A stretch of DNA of 9,250 bases from Candidatus Uhrbacteria bacterium RIFOXYB12_FULL_58_10 (GCA_943357275.1 CALRGL010000044.1:1-9250); one strand, 5' to 3'. Shown: positions 1 through 5,232, counted from the first letter of the stretch. A program made the numbers and translations. The notes: a model not told the origin generated them from the letters alone.

Positions 1-1407
1 GATGAATGCAGAAGGAGGAATGAGCATGCGAAGCGTTTGGAACTGGTTGCTCGTGAGGTGTTCACGAAAGTAGTATTGCTTTTCGCGAAACACGGCAAAC
101 CAGGTTTTGTTTCCGAAGTGCGCAAACTCCGGGACCATGCGTACGTATCCATGCTGAGACGCCATGACCAACTCGGCGAGTTTGCCACGGGTTTCAAAGA
201 TGGGGAACTGACGCCAGATCGTCCCGATACGAATGAGCGTTCCGCCTGGACCTTCGGGGTTATCAACGTCCAGACGGACATTGCCTCCGATGATCAGACG
301 GTCCAGATCCTCGGGTGTGCTGGTGATGCAGTACGCGGGATATCCCATTGCACGCATCTGCTCAGCCATCCACTGCATGGAGAGGATGTAACCTTTTGAC
401 CACTGATGGCTGACTACAAACAGCAGCGGTCCTTTGCTACAAAGCCAATCAAAGGTTTCACGCCACGCGTCGAAGTTGATGCCATAGCTTCGATCGATGT
501 GAAAACAGTCCGTGAAGCCACCGGGCATCTCATCGTTTTCCGAAGCCACAAACTTTTTGTCACACAGGTGCATGTCAGGTCGACGAACCGACCAGTGTGT
601 GAGAGCAAGATTGTCGGATTTCGGGAAAAGATATGCCGAGCGCAGTTCTGGATGATTTGGATCCAGATCAACACCCCGCAAAAGCGTTTGAGCTATGTCC
701 GGGTCTGACTGAACCAGTTCTGTACAGACTTGCTCAAAGGTTTTCAGTGCATCCAGGCATTGATCCATCATGGCACGGTTGACTTGTGCAGGACGATCGG
801 GAACACGAATCCAACTAATCTTTTGACCCTCAGGAAGACGACCGCGCAGTGCTTCAAACACCTCGCCGGCCATGTCTGGACCTTGTTCGAGGTTGTGAAG
901 AATCGTACGGATTTCCTCTTTGAGTCGAGGACGATTGGGAAGAGTTTCACCTCTGCGCGCATGACCCCAGGGAAAGATGTGAAGCTCGTGAACACAGATA
1001 TCAAATCGTGTGCAGAAATCAGCACGGAGTTGCTCTGCACAATTGTTTGTGCGCGAGCGAAGCGCATTTTCATCCCTGATGAGATGTTCACTTATGTGAA
1101 CTCCCCACTGGGCACCTTGTGCCCAGTCAGGAATCTTGGTGCCGTTCATCCGTCCGTGACAGGTGTGTTCAAAGTGACCACTCCTGTAGCCATCAAACAG
1201 AACAATCGAACGTTCCGGTCGATGCCCATTTTGAAAGGTGGTATGAATGGCTTCGACGTTTTCGAATACTTCTACGTCAATTGGCCAGTCAGTCTTCATC
1301 TCTTCTTGCACGATCTTGAGAACGGCTTCGGAAGCAGGTTGTCCTTTGAGTGTGAAGATGAGTTGGGGAGTCTTGAGAACCGTTCCTTCGATTTCCGCTT
1401 TGAACAT
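1..1407 (-). CDS. Large protein with a pre-ATP-grasp-like region, 3' part missing (runs off left edge)
   Basis: Reading the reverse strand from the ATG at 1407-1405 gives 469 codons with no stop down to base 1, so the gene continues outside the window. The start is supported by AAGGA at 1420-1416, 8 nt upstream. The protein is soluble-looking, with no signal peptide. Residues 1-260 are not recognised. From about residue 275 I see RRPDMHLC, then ENDEMPGGF (290-298). Residues 330-360 look like a Rossmann-type strand-helix segment. After that come IWRQFPIFE (397-405), FGNKTWFAVF (431-440), FREHL and LIPPSAFI at the visible end. This order resembles the pre-ATP-grasp half of glutathionylspermidine-synthase-like ATP-grasp proteins, where a 'NE..PGG' segment, an 'I/VWRRF' segment, an 'lgNKa..a..' segment and 'IP.t' precede the ATP-binding lobes. 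The catalytic ATP-grasp lobes would therefore lie off the left edge. The coding call is secure; the family call is inference from motif order. Substrate unknown. Confidence 0.8.
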   Translation of the reverse strand, partial: MFKAEIEGTVLKTPQLIFTLKGQPASEAVLKIVQEEMKTDWPIDVEVFENVEAIHTTFQNGHRPERSIVLFDGYRSGHFEHTCHGRMNGTKIPDWAQGAQWGVHISEHLIRDENALRSRTNNCAEQLRADFCTRFDICVHELHIFPWGHARRGETLPNRPRLKEEIRTILHNLEQGPDMAGEVFEALRGRLPEGQKISWIRVPDRPAQVNRAMMDQCLDALKTFEQVCTELVQSDPDIAQTLLRGVDLDPNHPELRSAYLFPKSDNLALTHWSVRRPDMHLCDKKFVASENDEMPGGFTDCFHIDRSYGINFDAWRETFDWLCSKGPLLFVVSHQWSKGYILSMQWMAEQMRAMGYPAYCITSTPEDLDRLIIGGNVRLDVDNPEGPGGTLIRIGTIWRQFPIFETRGKLAELVMASQHGYVRMVPEFAHFGNKTWFAVFREKQYYFREHLTSNQFQTLRMLIPPSAFI

Positions 1408-1415
1408 GTGCTGTT

Positions 1416-1420
1416 TCCTT
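1416..1420 (-). promoter_or_regulatory. Ribosome binding site of the left-edge gene
   Basis: Reverse-strand AAGGA lies 8 nt before the ATG at 1407. It decides the start of the partial gene and is separated from the terminator-like hairpin at 1454-1479 by about 33 nt. Confidence 0.6.
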
Positions 1421-1445
1421 GTTGTGATGTGACGTGTGTTTGCGT

Positions 1446-1479
1446 AAACAAAATTCCCGAGCATGAATTTGCCCGGGAA
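1446..1479 (-). terminator. Intrinsic terminator or attenuator in the leader of the left-edge gene
   Basis: On the reverse strand TTCCCG (1479-1474) pairs with CGGGAA (1459-1454). After one mismatch the inner GCA/TGC also pairs, leaving a 6-nt loop. The 3' arm is followed at once by TTTTGTTT (1453-1446). This is a textbook intrinsic-terminator shape in the reverse direction only. It lies between the reverse promoter at 1621-1650 and the start codon at 1407. It would therefore end a short RNA or attenuate transcription into the downstream gene. Confidence 0.6.
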
Positions 1480-1614
1480 GTCATTGATGACACGATGTTT
1501 CTTCAACAGCGACGTCTATGATCTTCCACGAGCAAAAAGATAAACTCGAACCAAACCTCCTGTAAAGGAAGTCATGTTTGGGAGTGTCTTTGTGCAAACG
1601 CAGATCATCATAGC
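1446..1614 (-). ncRNA. Candidate structured leader RNA or small RNA
   Basis: A transcript starting near 1614, as predicted from the promoter, would carry several helices seen by eye. P1: CTATGAT (1613-1607) pairs with ATCATAG (1522-1516), with a CT/AG extension across a 3-nt bulge. P2: ACTC plus CCAAAC (1585-1576) pairs with GTTTGG (1556-1551) and GAGT (1547-1544), with inner TCCT/AGGA pairs. P2 contains an AGGAGG, part of which is paired. After a short GTCAT/ATGAC dyad (1491-1480) comes the terminator hairpin. A promoter, a closed structured domain and a terminator in about 165 nt fit either an independent small RNA or a regulatory 5' leader of the gene at 1407. It does not match a tRNA, tmRNA, SRP RNA or a riboswitch class that I recognise. 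Folding is manual, with no covariation data. Confidence 0.4.
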
Positions 1615-1620
1615 TTTTTG

Positions 1621-1650
1621 AGCATAACGTGCGGGCTGTTTTCTTGTCAA
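1621..1650 (-). promoter_or_regulatory. Sigma70-type promoter, reverse strand
   Basis: A perfect -35 TTGACA (1650-1645) is followed after 18 nt by TATGCT (1626-1621), 4 of 6 matches to the -10 consensus. The predicted start is near 1614, exactly at the foot of the P1 helix of the candidate leader RNA. It would drive that RNA and, by read-through, the gene starting at 1407. Confidence 0.5.
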
Positions 1651-1680
1651 ATAGAGGACCTGTGTAAAACCCTAGATTTC

Positions 1681-1709
1681 TTGACCAGTTAGGCAAAAAA
1701 AGCTAGTCT
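1681..1709 (+). promoter_or_regulatory. Possible promoter of the nucleotidyltransferase gene
   Basis: TTGACC (1681-1686), a 17-nt spacer, then TAGTCT (1704-1709). The -35 is strong and the -10 is weak (TAnnnT). The predicted start near 1716 precedes both ATG candidates of the forward gene (1728 and 1764) but lies after the TTG at 1710. Confidence 0.35.
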
Positions 1710-1752
1710 TTGGATGTAAGGAAGTGGATGAGGAGAGGTCTAACGTTCAACC

Positions 1753-1757
1753 GGAGG
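1753..1757 (+). promoter_or_regulatory. Ribosome binding site of the nucleotidyltransferase gene
   Basis: GGAGG is 6 nt before the ATG at 1764. This favours that start over the in-frame TTG at 1710, which has no Shine-Dalgarno, and over the ATG at 1728, which has a weaker AAGGA. Confidence 0.65.
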
Positions 1758-1763
1758 TGTCGT

Positions 1764-2669
1764 ATGGGATTTCTCTACCCGTGGTCTCGCGTGCGAGATG
1801 GGCATGTTCCAACGCCTGAGAGCATCAAAGCATTCGGGCTTGAACTGGTAGAGGTCCTACGGCATCATTCTGGTGTACGTGCGGCCTCCATTTATGGATC
1901 TGTTGCTCGTGGGGACCACACCATGCGCAGTGATATCGACATTGCGATTGTGTGTGTTGATGAGCAGTTGCAGCGCGTGCGACGTGTTGTTTGTGAAATG
2001 CGTCGTAAGGGCGCTCGTGAGCACATTATTGTTTGTCCCTACCTGATCACGCTGACACAGTGTTTGACCGGGGACGTGCGTTACGGGCCTTCTTACAACC
2101 AGACCTTTCTCGATCTTTCCGATGCGGAAACGAGTTTTGGAAACATTCACCAGTATTTGTTTCTATACACCAAAGATGTGCGTCTAGAAATGACGCGCAA
2201 GCTCGTTCGTAACATTCGTTCGCTCGTTCATGAACATCGAGAGTTTTGTGAAGTGCTCAAAAAGCAGGATGCAGATCTTATCGATGTGTGGCTTGAAAAA
2301 GCCAATCTACAGAACTGCCAACCTCTGCATCTGTACATGCGGTTCGCTCGTTGGATGTTGTTTTGGCAACACCATCAAGTGAACGATGATTCCAAACAAG
2401 GCGTTGTCCAAGCGTTTCTTCAGGAGCAAGCATTCGAATCGTTCAAAGAAGATTTCTGTGCTCTTGAGCAGATCGACAGAGAGTACGATCAACTGCTCGA
2501 ACAGACGAAGGCGGGTATTGTTTCTCGCACAACGTATGTTGAGCAACTCGTATCGTTTGTACGACGAGCCTTTGTTCTGAGTTCACGTCTTCTGTTTTCA
2601 GCCGTGTCTTTGATGGGGATGCGCAAGCCACCTCAACTGACTCGGTTGAGTGAACAGTTGGCCGCGTGA
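1764..2669 (+). CDS. Nucleotidyltransferase-domain protein (MNT/KNTase type, pol beta superfamily)
   Basis: This is a 301-residue soluble protein from the ATG at 1764. The N-terminal part holds the nucleotidyltransferase signature: YGSVARGD at 44-51 followed by SDIDI at 56-60. That gives the Gly-Ser nucleotide-binding turn and two metal-binding aspartates (D57, D59). Known members of this superfamily transfer nucleotides to antibiotics, proteins or RNA. Residues from about 140 onward look mostly helical and are not recognised; a C-terminal helical partner domain is usual for KNTase-like enzymes but the substrate cannot be read here. In-frame alternative starts exist at 1710 (TTG) and 1728 (ATG). 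No HEPN-type partner lies next to it, so a two-gene HEPN/MNT toxin-antitoxin pair is not supported. It is transcribed alone, from the promoter near 1681 to the terminator at 2679. The domain call is firm; the role is unknown. Confidence 0.85.
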   Translation: MGFLYPWSRVRDGHVPTPESIKAFGLELVEVLRHHSGVRAASIYGSVARGDHTMRSDIDIAIVCVDEQLQRVRRVVCEMRRKGAREHIIVCPYLITLTQCLTGDVRYGPSYNQTFLDLSDAETSFGNIHQYLFLYTKDVRLEMTRKLVRNIRSLVHEHREFCEVLKKQDADLIDVWLEKANLQNCQPLHLYMRFARWMLFWQHHQVNDDSKQGVVQAFLQEQAFESFKEDFCALEQIDREYDQLLEQTKAGIVSRTTYVEQLVSFVRRAFVLSSRLLFSAVSLMGMRKPPQLTRLSEQLAA

Positions 2670-2675
2670 TATTCT
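2646..2675 (+). promoter_or_regulatory. Possible promoter for tsaD inside the end of the preceding gene
   Basis: TTGAGT (2646-2651), an 18-nt spacer, then TATTCT (2670-2675) preceded by TGA, an extended -10 arrangement. A start near 2682 would fall inside the terminator hairpin, so the tsaD transcript would lack the outer 5' arm and could not form the full hairpin. Inference only. Confidence 0.25.
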
Positions 2676-2678
2676 TCT

Positions 2679-2707
2679 GGGGTAGCCAAGGCTGCCCCTT
2701 TTCTTTT
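2679..2707 (+). terminator. Intrinsic terminator after the nucleotidyltransferase gene
   Basis: GGGG-T-AGCC (2679-2687) pairs with GGCT-G-CCCC (2690-2698) around an AA loop, so the unpaired centre is very small and the inner pairs probably open. The tract TTTTCTTTT (2699-2707) follows. It starts 9 nt after the TGA at 2667-2669. The tsaD ATG is only 7 nt downstream of the T-tract. Confidence 0.8.
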
Positions 2708-2713
2708 ACTACT

Positions 2714-3742
2714 ATGACTATTCTAGCGATCGAATCCAGTTGTGACGAAACTGCCATTGCTCTTTTGGAAGAGAATGGTGGTGTGATTGAAATCAAACAA
2801 AATTTACTGACGTCCCAAGTTGCCATGCATGCACAGTATGGTGGTGTTGTTCCAGAAGTTGCTGCGCGTGAACACGTGGATATCATCTTTCCAATGCTTA
2901 AAGCCTCAGGGATTTCAAGAGATGGAGAGGGAATTGATGTCATTGCTGTGACTGCGGGTCCTGGACTCGTACCAGCTCTTCGTGTGGGGGTTGAACTTGC
3001 AAAAGTGCTTGCTTGGCTTTGGAACAAACCACTCGTAGCTGTAAATCATTTGGAGGGACATATTTATTCCGTATGGGGAGGGGAAACAAAACCAACGTTT
3101 CCAGCTTTATGTTTGCTGGTCAGTGGTGGGCACACAGAGCTTATTTTGATGAAGGATCACGGTCAATATGAACTGATCGGGATGACACGTGATGACGCAG
3201 CCGGAGAAGCCTTTGATAAAGTAGCAAAGTTGTTAGGTTTGCCTTACCCAGGCGGTCCAGAAATCTCAAAAGCCGCAGAACAAGGCAATCCAAACGCCAT
3301 CAATTTCCCACGCCCAATGCTAAACAGCGGAGATTTTGACTTCAGTTTCTCTGGATTAAAGACAGCTGTTCGAAACGAAATCAGCTCAGCTCTCCCCCTT
3401 TCAAAGGGGGAGTTGGAGGGGGTCCGTGTTGCCGACATCGCTGCCTCCTTCCAACAAGCCGTCATCGACACACTTGTCACCAAAACCATGAAAGCCATCG
3501 CTCACACCGGAGCAAAATCTCTCATTCTCTCCGGCGGAGTTTCCGCAAACAAATCTCTCCGCTTTACCCTCGAATCCACTCTTTCAAAACAATTTCCAGA
3601 GGTTTCTTTTTTTGCCCCAAATCTTTCTTTGACCGGCGATAACGCGGTTATGATCGCCCTAGCTGGTATTCACCGTTTCAAAGCCGGCGAAACCGTTGAT
3701 CCGCTCACATTGGTTGCCAATCCAAACATGCGACTTGCTTAA
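2714..3742 (+). CDS. tsaD: TsaD, tRNA N6-threonylcarbamoyladenosine (t6A37) transferase subunit
   Basis: TsaD (Kae1/Gcp family, ASKHA fold) transfers the threonylcarbamoyl group from threonylcarbamoyl-AMP to A37 of ANN-decoding tRNAs, in the cytoplasm together with TsaB and TsaE. The 342-residue product has the family features in order: ILAIESSCDETA (3-14), AGPGL (81-85), NHLEGH (111-116) with the metal ligands H112 and H116, LVSGGHT (135-141), GEAFDKVAKLLGLPYPGG (164-181), SFSGLKTAVRN (211-221), LSGGVSANK (272-280) and TGDNA (307-311) with D309. The start at 2714 gives the normal N-terminus. A GTG at 2666 overlapping the previous stop would add 16 unrelated residues encoding the terminator hairpin and is rejected. 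No Shine-Dalgarno is present. Oddity: residues 227-237 (LPLSKGELEGV) are encoded by a palindromic repeat. tsaE follows after 1 nt. Confidence 0.97.
   Translation: MTILAIESSCDETAIALLEENGGVIEIKQNLLTSQVAMHAQYGGVVPEVAAREHVDIIFPMLKASGISRDGEGIDVIAVTAGPGLVPALRVGVELAKVLAWLWNKPLVAVNHLEGHIYSVWGGETKPTFPALCLLVSGGHTELILMKDHGQYELIGMTRDDAAGEAFDKVAKLLGLPYPGGPEISKAAEQGNPNAINFPRPMLNSGDFDFSFSGLKTAVRNEISSALPLSKGELEGVRVADIAASFQQAVIDTLVTKTMKAIAHTGAKSLILSGGVSANKSLRFTLESTLSKQFPEVSFFAPNLSLTGDNAVMIALAGIHRFKAGETVDPLTLVANPNMRLA
3392..3423 (+). repeat. Palindromic repeat element inserted in frame in tsaD
   Basis: CTCCCCCTTT (3392-3401) and AAAGGGGGAG (3403-3412) form a perfect 10-bp inverted repeat around one base, followed by TTGGAGGGGGT. 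Sequences of this 'CCCCCTTT...AAAGGGGG' kind are familiar to me as dispersed palindromic, REP/MITE-like repeats in many bacterial genomes. The translation 'LSKGELEG' is a typical in-frame product. Here it adds about 11 residues in the loop between SFSGLKTAVRN and ADIAASFQ of TsaD without breaking the frame. Confidence 0.7.
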
Positions 3743-3743
3743 T

Positions 3744-4175
3744 ATGCAACACACGACACATTCACCAGAAGAAACAAAACTCCTCGCTCAGGAAGTTGCA
3801 TCGACACTCAAAGGCGGAGAAGTTCTTTTTTTAGAGGGAGATCTTGGATCAGGGAAGACAACCTTTGTTCAGGGTCTTGTCCATGCGTTTGGGTATACAG
3901 AGCCTGTTCGTAGTCCAACGTTTGCTCTGATGCACACCTACCACATCGATCATCCAACCGTGAAACAGATCGTTCATCTTGATCTCTATCGTCTAAACGA
4001 TCCTTCAGAACTCAGAGCGTTTGGACTTGAAGAAGTGGTTCACGATCCTCGGACGATTGTTCTCATCGAATGGCCTGAAAAAGGATTTGATGGGGATATC
4101 TTGTTGCCAGACAAGCGGATTGTTTTTACAATAGGGGAACATAATCAACGAACTATAGCGTATGGCAAGACCTGA
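3744..4175 (+). CDS. tsaE: TsaE, ATPase of the t6A biosynthesis complex
   Basis: TsaE is the small P-loop ATPase that binds the TsaB-TsaD heterodimer and resets it between catalytic cycles. The 143-residue product is of usual family length. It shows the Walker A motif GDLGSGKTT (32-40), the SPTF segment (57-60), the HLDLYRL segment (78-84) with the conserved Asp, and LIEWPEK (107-113). The ATG at 3744 is 1 nt after the tsaD stop; an in-frame ATG at 3696 inside tsaD would add 16 alien residues. No good Shine-Dalgarno is seen, so translation is probably coupled to tsaD. Its end overlaps the next gene by 14 nt. tsaB is not beside it, although it is a common neighbour in bacteria. Confidence 0.95.
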   Translation: MQHTTHSPEETKLLAQEVASTLKGGEVLFLEGDLGSGKTTFVQGLVHAFGYTEPVRSPTFALMHTYHIDHPTVKQIVHLDLYRLNDPSELRAFGLEEVVHDPRTIVLIEWPEKGFDGDILLPDKRIVFTIGEHNQRTIAYGKT

Positions 4176-4839
4176 AGGATTTTCAACTCCAGAAGGATAT
4201 CGAAGAGGTATTCGTCACGAAGAAGAAGTATTAGGAGGATTTGTTCCAAAAGCCGGTTATCGAGAGGCATTTGATCGAGTAAAAACAGGTCCAGACTATG
4301 TGGATCGCAAAACAGCCTTTGAACTCGTTCGACAATTTTCATCGGATAATCCAACGGCTCCTAAAAAAGCATTTGCTGCTTCCATGAGAATGGATGTTGC
4401 CTCCGCGCTGCGTCTCCAGTCACCGGAAGAATTTGAACGATTACGCTATTACACGTCTGTAGGAGATACGGTGCTTGATAAAAAACATGGTGTTGATGCT
4501 TGGATAGAATTTGAAGATGGAGGAAAAACAATTATTGTTACGTTGGATGCCACGCTTAGAGATAAAGAAGAAGAAGGACTCAAGCGTCTTGGTGGTGAAG
4601 GACCAGATTTTGAAGTGCCGGAGTTACCTGATGCTATTCAAGAAAAAGAAGCATTTGAAACAGCTGTACGAGGATTTGGAGCTGCAATCGCCAATCGAAT
4701 TAAATCAAATCTGCCAGCAAATAGTGCTATTTCAGTTAGACTTCAGAGCATTCCTGGGGGAACACGAAAGCCAGCAAGTCGACTCTTGCCACGTCCAAAA
4801 GGAAAAGTTGAATGGGATCCAAAAAAGAACGCCAGTTAA
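4162..4839 (+). CDS. Unrecognised 225-residue protein co-transcribed with tsaD-tsaE
   Basis: The ATG at 4162 overlaps the tsaE end by 14 nt, and the frame stays open for 225 codons to a TAA at 4837-4839. Tight coupling and a clean terminator at its end support a real gene, although no Shine-Dalgarno precedes it. The protein is charged and soluble, with no signal peptide or membrane segment. The N-terminus is rich in Gly, Arg and Glu. The central stretch DKKHGVDAWIEF (106-117), a hairpin-like gap, then IIVTLDATLRDK (124-135) looks like a pair of beta strands with acidic residues. That faintly recalls the restriction-nuclease-like arrangement, but no convincing D/E-x-K is present. The C-terminus (200-225) is basic. 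It is not TsaB: it lacks the ASKHA 'ILaiDTS' start. Function unknown. Confidence 0.75.
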   Translation: MARPEGFSTPEGYRRGIRHEEEVLGGFVPKAGYREAFDRVKTGPDYVDRKTAFELVRQFSSDNPTAPKKAFAASMRMDVASALRLQSPEEFERLRYYTSVGDTVLDKKHGVDAWIEFEDGGKTIIVTLDATLRDKEEEGLKRLGGEGPDFEVPELPDAIQEKEAFETAVRGFGAAIANRIKSNLPANSAISVRLQSIPGGTRKPASRLLPRPKGKVEWDPKKNAS

Positions 4840-4852
4840 TGGCGTTCTTTTT
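4822..4852 (+). terminator. Strong intrinsic terminator of the tsaD-tsaE operon
   Basis: AAAAAGAACGCCA (4822-4834) and TGGCGTTCTTTTT (4840-4852) form a 13-bp perfect stem with loop GTTAA. The T-run at the end of the 3' arm serves as the U-tract. The TAA stop of the upstream gene is inside the loop, so the last codons of that gene encode the 5' arm. Confidence 0.9.
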
Positions 4853-4864
4853 CTTATTCATATC

Positions 4865-4893
4865 TTGACGGAAACAAGGAGATCCTCTAAGGT
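4865..4893 (+). promoter_or_regulatory. Possible promoter of the CxxC protein gene
   Basis: TTGACG (4865-4870), a 17-nt spacer, then TAAGGT (4888-4893), starting 12 nt after the preceding terminator. The strong -35 with a weak TAnnnT -10 is the same pattern as at 1681-1709. The predicted start near 4900 gives a leader of about 30 nt. Confidence 0.4.
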
Positions 4894-4919
4894 ACAGCGT
4901 TCTCAAGTTGAGGAGATTT

Positions 4920-4925
4920 GGAGGG
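4920..4925 (+). promoter_or_regulatory. Ribosome binding site of the CxxC protein gene
   Basis: GGAGGG lies 4 nt before the ATG at 4930 and decides this start over the in-frame TTG at 4918, which overlaps the site itself. Confidence 0.6.
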
Positions 4926-4929
4926 TCGT

Positions 4930-5232
4930 ATGGATAATCTCTGTGCTGTTTGTGGAGAAGGAACTCCAGAGATGGAGACGTTTCTCTGTAACACATGTAT
5001 TCACGAACATCGGATTCGAACGTATTGTCGACGATGTCACAAACGACTCGATCTTTCACCCATCGGAGTGCAACGTTTTTTCCCAGGTCTCTGGGAACAG
5101 CTTGGACGAACCGGTGTTGCTCTTCGTCTGGAAGCCTGTCCACTTTGCTCCGACGATGAGCATACTTACCACATCGTCAGGTTCGACCTCGCAACCGAAG
5201 ATCAACTTCCTCTTCAGCCCAACTCAGGCTGA
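4930..5232 (+). CDS. Small protein with four CxxC pairs (putative zinc-binding)
   Basis: The 100-residue product carries four CxxC knuckles: C5/C8, C20/C23, C33/C36 and C70/C73. The first four pairs of Cys residues are close enough to form one or two zinc ribbons, and H25, H27 and H37 are further potential ligands. Between the third and fourth knuckle lies a segment LDLSPIGVQRFFPGLWEQL (40-58) that may be helical. No enzyme motif or membrane segment is visible. Small multi-CxxC proteins of this kind usually act as nucleic-acid- or protein-binding modules, but nothing here identifies a partner. The gene is a single unit with its own promoter, a Shine-Dalgarno and a terminator that includes its stop codon. 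It converges on pilB with a 4-nt gap. I do not recognise a named family. Confidence 0.75.
   Translation: MDNLCAVCGEGTPEMETFLCNTCIHEHRIRTYCRRCHKRLDLSPIGVQRFFPGLWEQLGRTGVALRLEACPLCSDDEHTYHIVRFDLATEDQLPLQPNSG

Noticed and set aside
1053..1068. GCGC-gagcgaa-GCGC dyad
   Set aside because: Only 4 bp arms of very simple sequence; expected by chance in coding DNA of this composition.
730..1521. Forward 263-codon open frame, together with forward frames at 37-399 and 406-708
   Set aside because: They are antisense to one uninterrupted reverse frame (1407 to 1) that has a ribosome binding site and a protein-like composition with recognisable motifs. The forward pieces change frame and have no credible starts.
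1516..1575. A 19-residue leader peptide in the structured RNA (ATG at 1575, TAG at 1516)
   Set aside because: No Shine-Dalgarno precedes it, there is no run of a regulatory amino acid, and its start lies inside the P2 hairpin. Not enough to support a leader-peptide attenuator.
1544..1585. Possible tRNA T-arm because of GGTTCGAGT on the reverse strand
   Set aside because: The flanking bases cannot form a 5-bp T stem, and no acceptor, D or anticodon arms fit.
1481..1696. Reverse 71-codon frame ending next to the terminator at 1479
   Set aside because: It has no Shine-Dalgarno, begins upstream of the predicted promoter -35, and its composition is not protein-like. The structured-RNA reading explains the region better.
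2666..2713. GTG start for tsaD overlapping the previous stop codon
   Set aside because: It would add 16 residues that translate the terminator hairpin; TsaD proteins normally begin directly before the ILAIESSCDET segment.
2443..3027. Reverse 194-codon open frame
   Set aside because: Shadow of the nucleotidyltransferase end and the tsaD start on the other strand; Ser/Thr/Pro-rich and without a start signal.
4736..5143. Reverse 135-codon open frame opposite the CxxC gene
   Set aside because: It crosses a strong bidirectional hairpin, has no ribosome binding site, and its composition reflects the antisense strand.
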